Under the pieces are notes generated by a model. The model did no database searches. It was not told the DNA's origin and saw nothing but the letters and a program-made list of their open reading frames with translations. A stretch of DNA of 14,018 nt from Bacteroidota bacterium (GTDB taxonomy: Bacteria > Bacteroidota > Bacteroidia > Flavobacteriales_D > Crocinitomicaceae), in the NCBI GenBank assembly GCA_018825925.1, contig JAHKAT010000284.1, forward strand, positions 1-14,018, in the 5' to 3' direction. The position numbers were made by a program, and so were the translations under genes. This document shows, piece by piece, positions 6,994 through 14,018 of this stretch. Numbering within the stretch: position 1 is the first letter of the stretch; the number at the start of each line of letters is the position of its first letter.

Positions 6994-7017
6994 TATAACA
7001 AGAAATTATACAAAAAT

Positions 7018-8784
7018 ATGGCTGTAACTAGACTCTTTGATTTACCTTTTCACCAACTTGAAAACTATCCTCAAGTAGGTATGTTTGTGACTAAAGTTGA
7101 AGGCCATTGGCAAAAACTTTCCACCAATACTTTTGTTCAGCTAGCGGAAGCTAATGCTAGAGGTTTGGTAGGAATGGGTGTGCAACCAGGTGATAAAATT
7201 GGTTTAATCTCAACAAACCGTTATGAATGGAATGTTTTAGATATCGCTATTCAAATGGCAGGAGCTATTGGAGTTCCCCTTTATCCGAATATTTCTGAGA
7301 AGGATTACACCTATATTTTGAATGATGCAAACTTGAAGCACGTAGTGGTAGGCACTCAGGAACTAATGGATAAAATGAATTCAATTAAAGATTCTACTCC
7401 TTCAGTGTTATCCTGTTTTTCAATGGATGAAACCACTGGAGATCACTGGTCTAAAATTGCAGAGTATGGAAATCCTGAGTTACAAGCCGAAGTAGATAAG
7501 CGAAAGGCTGCAATCACTTCAGAGCAATTAGCCACTATAATTTATACTTCCGGAACCACTGGAAATCCAAAGGGTGTAATGCTTTCACACAACAATCTAT
7601 TGTCAAACTCAATGGCTTGTGTTGAGGCTATACCGGCTGACAATAATTCTCGGGTGCTATCGTTTCTTCCAGTTTGTCACGTTTACGAGCGCATGTTGCA
7701 TTATTTGTACATGTACCTCGGCTGCTCTATTCATTTTGCTGTCTCTATGGATACTATAGGTGAAAACATAAAAGAAGTGCAGCCGCAAGTCTTTACAGCA
7801 GTTCCTCGTTTGATTGAAAAAGTATTCGATAAAATCATGGCAAAAGGCGATGAATTGAGTGGTATAAAAAGAAAACTCTTTTTTTGGGCAGTTGAGCTAG
7901 CCGAAGAATACGAAATGACCGGAAAAAGTCTATGGTATGGTCTAAAACTAGGGATAGCTCGTCGTTTAATTTTCTCTAAGTGGCAAGAAGCACTTGGCGG
8001 TAATGTAAAAGCCATTGCATCAGGAAGCGCTGCGCTACAGCCACGTTTGGCTAGAATTTTCATGGCTGCTGGCATACCTGTGCTTGAAGGTTATGGTTTG
8101 TCTGAAACCTCACCTGTAGTTTCCGTGAATAGTTTTCAAAAAGGTATCGTTTTTGGCTCTGTTGGTGCTTTAATTGATGATGTTGAAGTAAAAATTGCAG
8201 AGGATGGAGAAATCTTGGTAAAGGGTCCAAATGTAATGTTAGGGTATTACAATCTTCCAGAAGAAACGGCAAAAGCTTTTGATGCGGAGGGTTGGTTTAA
8301 AACCGGCGATATAGGTGAAATGATCCAAGGCAAATATTTAAAAATAACAGATCGTAAAAAGGAAATTTTCAAAACCTCAGGTGGTAAATACATCATCCCG
8401 CAGGCCATGGAAAACAAATTCAAGGAATCTAGATTCATCGAACAAATCATTGTGATGGGTGAATCGCGTAAATATCCTTGTGCGTTAATTGTACCTAATT
8501 TTGCCTTTGTTAAGGAATGGGCTTTTCGGAAAAAAATCGATATCGGCTCGTCCAATGAAGAAATAATCGCAAACCAAAAAGTGAATGAGCGCATTCAAAA
8601 AGAGGTTACTATTTTTAATGAAGGCTTTGGTCAATGGGAGAAAATTAAAAAAATCTGTCTCCTACCTGCCGAATTTTCAATTGATGGTGGCGAATTAACA
8701 CCAACATTAAAACTGAAAAGAAAGCAAATCAAAACGAAATATCAGGCTCAGTACGATTCTCTTTACGATCCTTCTGAATTGTAA
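7018..8784 (+). CDS. long-chain fatty acid--CoA ligase (AMP-forming acyl-CoA synthetase)
   Basis: The start is ATG at 7018 (588 residues). A TTG at 6916 lies in the same frame, but it would add 34 residues unlike the family and overrun the promoter. Adenylate-forming enzyme motifs are clear: the P-loop-like YTSGTTGNPKGVMLSH at 176-191, GYGLSETSP at 358-366, GWFKTGDIGE at 425-434, the hinge motif KITDRKKEIFKTSGGKYI at 442-459 and LTPTLKLKRK at 560-569, with the probable catalytic lysine at 565. The enzyme activates fatty acids with ATP to acyl-AMP and then to acyl-CoA, feeding beta-oxidation or lipid synthesis. It acts in the cytoplasm or at the membrane face. Length and motifs fit the FadD15-like branch of long-chain synthetases. 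It is transcribed away from the sigma operon and probably alone. It ends one base before the end of the convergent tsaD gene. Confidence 0.94.
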   Translation: MAVTRLFDLPFHQLENYPQVGMFVTKVEGHWQKLSTNTFVQLAEANARGLVGMGVQPGDKIGLISTNRYEWNVLDIAIQMAGAIGVPLYPNISEKDYTYILNDANLKHVVVGTQELMDKMNSIKDSTPSVLSCFSMDETTGDHWSKIAEYGNPELQAEVDKRKAAITSEQLATIIYTSGTTGNPKGVMLSHNNLLSNSMACVEAIPADNNSRVLSFLPVCHVYERMLHYLYMYLGCSIHFAVSMDTIGENIKEVQPQVFTAVPRLIEKVFDKIMAKGDELSGIKRKLFFWAVELAEEYEMTGKSLWYGLKLGIARRLIFSKWQEALGGNVKAIASGSAALQPRLARIFMAAGIPVLEGYGLSETSPVVSVNSFQKGIVFGSVGALIDDVEVKIAEDGEILVKGPNVMLGYYNLPEETAKAFDAEGWFKTGDIGEMIQGKYLKITDRKKEIFKTSGGKYIIPQAMENKFKESRFIEQIIVMGESRKYPCALIVPNFAFVKEWAFRKKIDIGSSNEEIIANQKVNERIQKEVTIFNEGFGQWEKIKKICLLPAEFSIDGGELTPTLKLKRKQIKTKYQAQYDSLYDPSEL

Positions 8785-8785
8785 A

Positions 8786-9808
8786 CTAAATCGACCAGCG
8801 CGAAAGTGAACCGTCTTCTTGTTTCGCGAATAGGCCTTTTTCGTACATAAACTTTCCAGTAATGGCAATCATTGCAGCATTGTCTGTGCAGTATTCAAAA
8901 CGAGGAATAAAGACATTCCAACCAAGGGATTCTTTACAATTTTCCATTTCTGCCCTCAAACCTGAATTTGCAGATACACCTCCGGCAATGGCAATATCCT
9001 TGATGCCATACTGCTCTGCTGCTATTTTTAATTTGCGCAATAAAATGGATAAAATAGTTGATTGAATCGAAGCACAAAGATCTGCTAAGTTTTCTTCAAT
9101 AAAATTTTCGTTTTTCTTTGTTTCTTTTTGTAAAAAATACAAAATTGAAGTTTTCAAACCACTAAAACTGTAATTCAAACCTTCCACTTTAGGTTCTGTA
9201 AATTTAAAGGCAAAAGGATTCCCGTTTTTTGCATTTGCATCAACCAATGGACCTCCTGGATACGGAAAACCTAATAGTTTCGCCGCTTTATCAAAAGCCT
9301 CTCCTGCTGCATCGTCAATAGTCGTTCCAATCACCTCCATTTCTAGGTAATCCTTTACCAAAACGATTTGAGTATGTCCGCCTGAAACTGTCAGGCATAT
9401 AAAGGGAAATGTTGGTTTGGCCTTATTGCCATCGTCTATAAAGTGAGCCAATACATGTCCGTGCATGTGATTAACATCCAGCATTGGAATATCTAAGGCT
9501 AACGCTAATCCTTTCGCAAAAGATGTACCGACCACCAAAGACCCCATTAATCCTGGTCCGCGCGTAAAAGCTATGGCATCCAAGTCTGATAATTGAATGT
9601 TTGCATTTTTTAACGCTAAATCAACGACGGGCACAATGTTTTTTTGATGTGCTCTACTTGCTAGCTCCGGCACTACTCCTCCATAGGCTTCATGTACCTT
9701 TTGACCTGCTATTACATTGGAAAGAATGGAACTATTTTTGATAATAGAAGCACCTGTATCATCGCAAGATGACTCAATTCCGAGAATAACTAAATTTTTA
9801 TGCACCAA
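8786..9808 (-). CDS. tsaD: tRNA N6-adenosine threonylcarbamoyltransferase TsaD
   Basis: This 340-residue protein is of standard family length. It transfers the threonylcarbamoyl group from threonylcarbamoyl-AMP to A37 of ANN-decoding tRNAs, working with TsaB and TsaE in the cytoplasm. Visible motifs are LGIESSCDDTGASII at 9-23, the metal-binding HMHGH with His114 and His118, SGGHTQIVLV at 142-151, NYSFSGLKTS at 212-221, AGGVSANSGLR at 275-285 and CTDNAAMIA at 307-315, with metal ligand Asp309. All key residues are present. The start is TTG at 9808 or the adjacent GTG at 9805. An in-frame stop just upstream excludes longer versions, and no ATG is available. It is divergent from the tamB-like gene and convergent with the acyl-CoA synthetase gene. 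Confidence 0.97.
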   Translation of the reverse strand: MVHKNLVILGIESSCDDTGASIIKNSSILSNVIAGQKVHEAYGGVVPELASRAHQKNIVPVVDLALKNANIQLSDLDAIAFTRGPGLMGSLVVGTSFAKGLALALDIPMLDVNHMHGHVLAHFIDDGNKAKPTFPFICLTVSGGHTQIVLVKDYLEMEVIGTTIDDAAGEAFDKAAKLLGFPYPGGPLVDANAKNGNPFAFKFTEPKVEGLNYSFSGLKTSILYFLQKETKKNENFIEENLADLCASIQSTILSILLRKLKIAAEQYGIKDIAIAGGVSANSGLRAEMENCKESLGWNVFIPRFEYCTDNAAMIAITGKFMYEKGLFAKQEDGSLSRWSI

Positions 9809-9815
9809 CTTTGTT

Positions 9816-9823
9816 TAAATTTG
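9816..9823 (+). promoter_or_regulatory. -7 promoter box candidate for the tamB-like gene
   Basis: TAAATTTG fits TAnnTTTG exactly and lies 10 bases before the ATG at 9834, so the leader would be only a few bases long. The matching -33 region would fall inside the first codons of tsaD. Confidence 0.45.
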
Positions 9824-9833
9824 TTCCAATAAC

Positions 9834-12800
9834 ATGACAAAATTAACTAAAATCATAACAAGCCTGCTCTCAATTGTCTTAGACGCAGTGTTGGTTGCGT
9901 TTGTGATTTTTGTCTTTGCCATACGAACTACAGAATTTCAAACATTTTTAGCGCAAAAAGCGACCGATTTTCTTTCTAAAGAACTAGGCACTGTAGTAAA
10001 AGTGGATCAAGTTGCCATTGTCTTTTTTGATCGCATAGCACTCAAAGGAGTCTACATTGAAGATCAAAACAAAGAAGTTTTAGCAGAACTTAATACCATC
10101 CTAATCAATTTAAATGCTTTTGATTTAGCGAAAAACAAAATCACTATTCAAAATATCCGCTTGACCGATGGGAACATTCATTTGCAGCGAGAAAAGATGA
10201 AAGGTGAATACAATTATGCCTTTTTAGTAGATTATTTTTCTAGCCCCAAAAGTACTACCAAACAAGAGCCGATTGCCCTAATTTTAAGAAAACTGACTCT
10301 TGAAAACATTGATTTTAGATACGATGATCAGCGAAAATCAATCAGTAAGTTTGGAATGGACTGGGATCATTTATACTTCCAAAATATTCAACTTATTGCC
10401 AATGACATAGATATCCTAAGCTCGAATATCTCAGCAAATATTATAAGTTTCTCGGCTCTTGAAAAATGCGGATTCAAATTAAATTCGTTTTCGAGTAAAG
10501 TCCTCGTGAATGATAGCGGTATCCATTTGCGGAAGTTTGATTTTTCAACTGATAAATCTGATGTTCATTTTTCCAAATTGAGCATGAACATGCACCAATT
10601 AAGTGATATTTATAGTTTCGTTGATAGCGTAAAATTCAACGCAGCCATTTTGCCTTCAAAAATATCACTGTTGGATGTATCGTACTTTGCTACTGCGCTT
10701 GAAGGAATGGACCAATTAGTGGAGTTACAGGGTCAGGTCAGCGATAATGTGAACCAATTGAAAATTTCAAATTTCGAATTAAAAACTGGAAATAAAACAA
10801 AACTCACGGGCAGTATACGATTGCCCAACTTTGATCAAATATCGAGTAATACATTTAGTGAGCGATTAAACTACGCCTATATTGATTTGGCAGATATCCA
10901 AGGCATAAAACTACCTATAGATCAAAAGAATAGATATTTGAATTTAGGTGAATTGGTCAATCGTTTTCAATATTTTGAAACTAAGAACCTTCGATTGGAT
11001 GGATATTACAGCCAATTCGTGGTTTCTAGTAAAGAAATACATACCGGATTAGGAAGTGCAACAATTGGGAATGGCATTCTATTTACCGAAAACGCAAAAT
11101 CTGATGGTTACTTGTTTTCCAAATCTGAATCCGATACGGCCGACGTTGGAATTAAGTTGTTTGACTTAGGAACCCTTTTAAATGATAAGAATTTCGGGAA
11201 ATTAGACGGAACCTTTTTATTGAGCGGAGAGATTAAAGGAAATGGAACCGTAAACTTTGATGAAATCAAAGGAAAGGTAAATCGTTTTGATTATTTGGGT
11301 TATTCCTACCAAAACATCACTATTTTAAATTCAAGTTTGATAGACAATGTTTTAGAGGGAAAAATAGATATTGAAGATGATAATTTGAACCTGGTGTATG
11401 ACGGAAAAATCGACTTTGGAGTCAACGAACATATGGCCTTTTCAATTGATTTATCAAAGGCTGTTTTGGAAAACTTAGGCTTTACGAATCAAGAAAACAG
11501 TTTGCTGAAATCCAAATTCAGCGTTGACTTAATTGGCTTAGATCCTCAAAAAATAAGTGGCGACATTGTTCTTTCGGGCTTAGTTTACACCGAAAACGAA
11601 AAGAAATTTGACGTTCCTGCCATGCAAATTAAAGTTGAACGAGGCGAGTTTATCGACAAGTTAGATATTGTTTCTGAAGTTGTTGATATAGAATTTCGAG
11701 GCAAGGTAGATTTCAATGAAATTTCTAGTGTAATTGAAAATCAACTCGCTGCAGTGATGCCGGCGCTTTTCAAACCAAACGAATTAAAGAAAAAAAGGAT
11801 AGCCAATCATTTTACTTATGACATTCGAGCAAAGAACATCAATGAATTTTTATCCGTTTTTTTACCTGATTTAAATGTGGCAAGTGGAACACGGTTGTAC
11901 GGTGATTATGACGAATCTTCAGCTGAATTCAAACTGCAATTATTAAGCGATCGATTAAGTTATCAAAACTTTGAAGCAAGCCAAATAGTAATGCGTCAAT
12001 CATTGATCAATAATAATTTAAATCTCAATATTGATGCTGAAATTTTCAAACTCAACGATTCCGTAAAAGTTCAAAAATTAAACGTCACCACTAACGGAAG
12101 CAAAGATTTATATAAAACAGTTGCAAGCTGGAATCCTCAACAAATAAATGAATCGAAGATTTCTTGGGACACCAAAGTTTTATCCAAGAACGAATACGTT
12201 TTTGATTTAAACCCATCGTATTTAACTTTAAAAGGCAAACGGTGGGATATTAAAACCAATGCAATTTTTGAACTTCAGGAAGGAGTTGTTTCAATAGACA
12301 ATTTCCTCTTTGAAAGAGAAAACCAATATATTTCTATCAATGGTAAGGTAAGTCGTTCTGATGAAGACAAAATAAAGTTAAAAGTAAGTCATTTAAAACT
12401 CGAAGATTTTGGAGCATTTTTACAAACCCCTCTGGATCTAAAAGGAGAAGTAAATGGATTTGCTTCAATTTCAAATCCTTTTTTAAACTTTGCTTATTCC
12501 GGAGATGCTAGTGTTAAAGACCTGAGTATAAATGGTGAAGAAGTTGGGAATGTTTTTGTGCAATCGAATTGGTCGAAAGGAAATGAAAAGATAGAATTAA
12601 GTGGTGATTTAGTTTATAGAAAAGCAGAAACGTTCAGTTTCAATGGCGATTACTACATTGATAGAGATAAAAACAACTTAGACTTTAGATTGGTCTTTGA
12701 TAACACTGATATTTCGTTTACCAATGCTTTTTTAGACCCTAAAGTAGTGGGGAATATAAGAGGAAGATTAAACGGGCAATTAAGTGTTCAAGGTTCTCCA

Positions 12801-14018
12801 GACAAGCCTTTGTTAAGCGGTAAAGTGGACTTGTCCGATGCGAACGCCTTTATTGGCCTGCTTGGAGTTAATATTCGTACAAATGGAAAGATCAAAGTGG
12901 ATGAGTACGGTATTTACATGGACAACTTACCGATGATTGATGAAGAAGGCAATACGGGTTCTGCAATTGGTTCCATATATCACGATAATTTCACTAATTG
13001 GAATTTTGACATCAATGTAAACCTTGAGGATGACTTATTTCAAAGAGATCCAATTTACAAGTGGAAACCGAAACCTCTGAGTAGATTTTTAATTTTAAAC
13101 ACAAAATACAACGAAAAAGAAGCGTATTACGGCAAAGGTTATGTCACTGGTGTAGCCAATATTAATGGATATTCTGATAATTTATTCGTTACGGCCGATG
13201 TAAAAACTGAAAAGGGAACACAAGTCTTTTTCCCTATGTACGGTACGTCGGAGATTGATGACGAAGAGTCCTTTGTGAAATTTCTTAACAAAGACACAAC
13301 CCTTCGTTTAAACTCCGATAAAATTGATTTCACCGGTGTTGATTTAGATTTAAATTTTAAAGTCACCACTGATGCTAAATTAAAAATCATTTTTGATGAA
13401 AAACTAGGGGATGAAATCACCGCTGAAGGGAATGGAAATATTGGTTTAAAAGTCAATAACTTGGGCGACTTGGCCTTGAATGGAACCTATACGGTGAAAG
13501 ATGGTGTTTACAATTTTGCACTCGGTCCGGTTAAACAAAACTTCTACATACAAGAAGGTGGTTATATCACATGGACAGGTGATCCTTACAATGCCAATTT
13601 AAATCTTTCATCGTATTACAAGGTACAAGCCAATATGGCTGAAATTTCGCCAGATCAATTATCCAATCAAGGGACCTCGAATCAAGAAATATTATGTTAT
13701 TTAGACATTACAGAATCGCTGCTCCGGCCTTCAATCGAGTTTGACATTCAAGCGCCAAAGGCAACAGAATCGGGCAAGGCACTTTTAAGCAGAATCAAAA
13801 GTGACCCTGATGAACTAAATCGGCAATTTTTCTCCTTGTTGCTCTGGAAACGATTCCAACCTCTTCAAGGTTCAAATGCAGCAGGTGGTGGAACGGCCCT
13901 GGATTTAGCTGCCAACCAAATTAATTCAATGTTATCACAACTTTCCAATAGCTATCAACTGGCCGTGAATTTGGACGCCAATGCATTAACGGGGGATAAC
14001 AAATTTGAAGTGGGTGTA
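9834..14018 (+). CDS. tamB: translocation/assembly module TamB family protein (3' end outside window)
   Basis: I read the frame from ATG 9834 to the right edge and found no stop in 1395 codons, so the gene is truncated by the window. Residues about 8-30 form an N-terminal membrane anchor (TSLLSIVLDAVLVAFVIFVF). A very long beta-rich body without cysteine-rich or catalytic motifs follows. From about residue 1010 the TamB (DUF490) domain is recognisable: KVDEYGIYMDNLPMIDEEG, then VKDGVYNFALGPVKQNFYI, then YITWTGDPYNANLNLSSYY near 1240-1260, and near the edge QLAVNLDANALTGDNKFEVG. TamB-type proteins are anchored in the inner membrane and span the periplasm as a beta-groove. They work with TamA/BamA-type barrels in outer-membrane assembly and phospholipid transport. 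Large size is normal for Bacteroidota members. The tsaD/tamB divergent arrangement recurs in this phylum. Little of the C-terminus should be missing. Confidence 0.95.
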   Translation, partial: MTKLTKIITSLLSIVLDAVLVAFVIFVFAIRTTEFQTFLAQKATDFLSKELGTVVKVDQVAIVFFDRIALKGVYIEDQNKEVLAELNTILINLNAFDLAKNKITIQNIRLTDGNIHLQREKMKGEYNYAFLVDYFSSPKSTTKQEPIALILRKLTLENIDFRYDDQRKSISKFGMDWDHLYFQNIQLIANDIDILSSNISANIISFSALEKCGFKLNSFSSKVLVNDSGIHLRKFDFSTDKSDVHFSKLSMNMHQLSDIYSFVDSVKFNAAILPSKISLLDVSYFATALEGMDQLVELQGQVSDNVNQLKISNFELKTGNKTKLTGSIRLPNFDQISSNTFSERLNYAYIDLADIQGIKLPIDQKNRYLNLGELVNRFQYFETKNLRLDGYYSQFVVSSKEIHTGLGSATIGNGILFTENAKSDGYLFSKSESDTADVGIKLFDLGTLLNDKNFGKLDGTFLLSGEIKGNGTVNFDEIKGKVNRFDYLGYSYQNITILNSSLIDNVLEGKIDIEDDNLNLVYDGKIDFGVNEHMAFSIDLSKAVLENLGFTNQENSLLKSKFSVDLIGLDPQKISGDIVLSGLVYTENEKKFDVPAMQIKVERGEFIDKLDIVSEVVDIEFRGKVDFNEISSVIENQLAAVMPALFKPNELKKKRIANHFTYDIRAKNINEFLSVFLPDLNVASGTRLYGDYDESSAEFKLQLLSDRLSYQNFEASQIVMRQSLINNNLNLNIDAEIFKLNDSVKVQKLNVTTNGSKDLYKTVASWNPQQINESKISWDTKVLSKNEYVFDLNPSYLTLKGKRWDIKTNAIFELQEGVVSIDNFLFERENQYISINGKVSRSDEDKIKLKVSHLKLEDFGAFLQTPLDLKGEVNGFASISNPFLNFAYSGDASVKDLSINGEEVGNVFVQSNWSKGNEKIELSGDLVYRKAETFSFNGDYYIDRDKNNLDFRLVFDNTDISFTNAFLDPKVVGNIRGRLNGQLSVQGSPDKPLLSGKVDLSDANAFIGLLGVNIRTNGKIKVDEYGIYMDNLPMIDEEGNTGSAIGSIYHDNFTNWNFDINVNLEDDLFQRDPIYKWKPKPLSRFLILNTKYNEKEAYYGKGYVTGVANINGYSDNLFVTADVKTEKGTQVFFPMYGTSEIDDEESFVKFLNKDTTLRLNSDKIDFTGVDLDLNFKVTTDAKLKIIFDEKLGDEITAEGNGNIGLKVNNLGDLALNGTYTVKDGVYNFALGPVKQNFYIQEGGYITWTGDPYNANLNLSSYYKVQANMAEISPDQLSNQGTSNQEILCYLDITESLLRPSIEFDIQAPKATESGKALLSRIKSDPDELNRQFFSLLLWKRFQPLQGSNAAGGGTALDLAANQINSMLSQLSNSYQLAVNLDANALTGDNKFEVGV
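9838..9845 (-). promoter_or_regulatory. -7 promoter box candidate for tsaD
   Basis: On the minus strand TAATTTTG fits TAnnTTTG exactly. It lies within the first codons of the tamB-like gene and would give a tsaD leader of about 23 bases. A TTG lies only 13 bases upstream, closer than the usual 17-23, so the -33 match is poor. Confidence 0.35.

Noticed and set aside
6916..7017. N-terminal extension of the acyl-CoA synthetase from a TTG at 6916
   Set aside because: The extra 34 residues do not look like the family, cover the likely promoter, and the ATG at 7018 gives a normal N-terminus.
7731..8594. Three minus-strand open frames inside the acyl-CoA synthetase gene
   Set aside because: They are antisense shadows of a gene with all family motifs, and their compositions do not look like real proteins.
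13139..13456. Minus-strand open frame inside the tamB-like gene
   Set aside because: It lies antisense to the intact TamB reading frame with strong domain matches and has no recognisable product of its own.

Overview
The window looks like a chromosomal segment of a Bacteroidota bacterium, most likely in the Flavobacteriales. The DNA is AT-rich. Initiation regions lack a Shine-Dalgarno sequence, and -7 boxes of the TAnnTTTG type lie upstream of most genes. PorP/SprF (type IX secretion) proteins and a divergent tsaD/tamB pair are present, both typical of this phylum. No tRNA, rRNA, CRISPR array or insertion sequence was seen.

Layout from left to right. (1) Positions 3-1004 hold the 3' part of a superfamily-1 UPF1-like helicase gene that starts before the window. 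(2) Positions 1070-2866 encode a secreted, lysine-rich protein of unknown function, closed by a strong terminator hairpin. (3) About 390 bases without a convincing gene follow. They carry short broken reading frames and several inverted repeats. (4) A minus-strand operon runs from 6723 to 3388. Its genes are an ECF sigma factor, a 629-residue fusion of a cytoplasmic anti-sigma-like segment, one inner-membrane helix, a long periplasmic linker and a PorP/SprF-like outer-membrane barrel, and then a stand-alone PorP/SprF protein. It ends at a terminator at 3315-3344. (5) Divergently, 7018-8784 encodes a long-chain acyl-CoA synthetase. (6) Converging on it with a one-base gap is tsaD (9808-8786). 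(7) Divergent from tsaD, with 25 bases between the start codons, is a tamB-like gene. It is open from 9834 to the right edge (1395 codons) and incomplete.

The most interesting part is the sigma / anti-sigma-barrel fusion / PorP operon. The sigma stop and the fusion start overlap (ATGA), and the fusion and porP genes are 7 bases apart, so the three are probably co-expressed. The barrel half of the fusion aligns by eye along its whole length with the neighbouring PorP/SprF protein. The fusion is therefore best read as a dual-membrane-spanning anti-sigma factor. One polypeptide would sense something at an outer-membrane PorP-type barrel and control a sigma factor in the cytoplasm. This matches in architecture the dual membrane-spanning anti-sigma factors (Dma) that I recall being reported from Bacteroides thetaiotaomicron. 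Here the sensor barrel is of the type IX secretion PorP/SprF kind and a second PorP/SprF is encoded directly downstream. The ligand or stress and the target genes cannot be read from the window.

The remaining genes are housekeeping in character: fatty-acid activation, tRNA t6A modification, outer-membrane biogenesis or lipid transport, and nucleic-acid unwinding.
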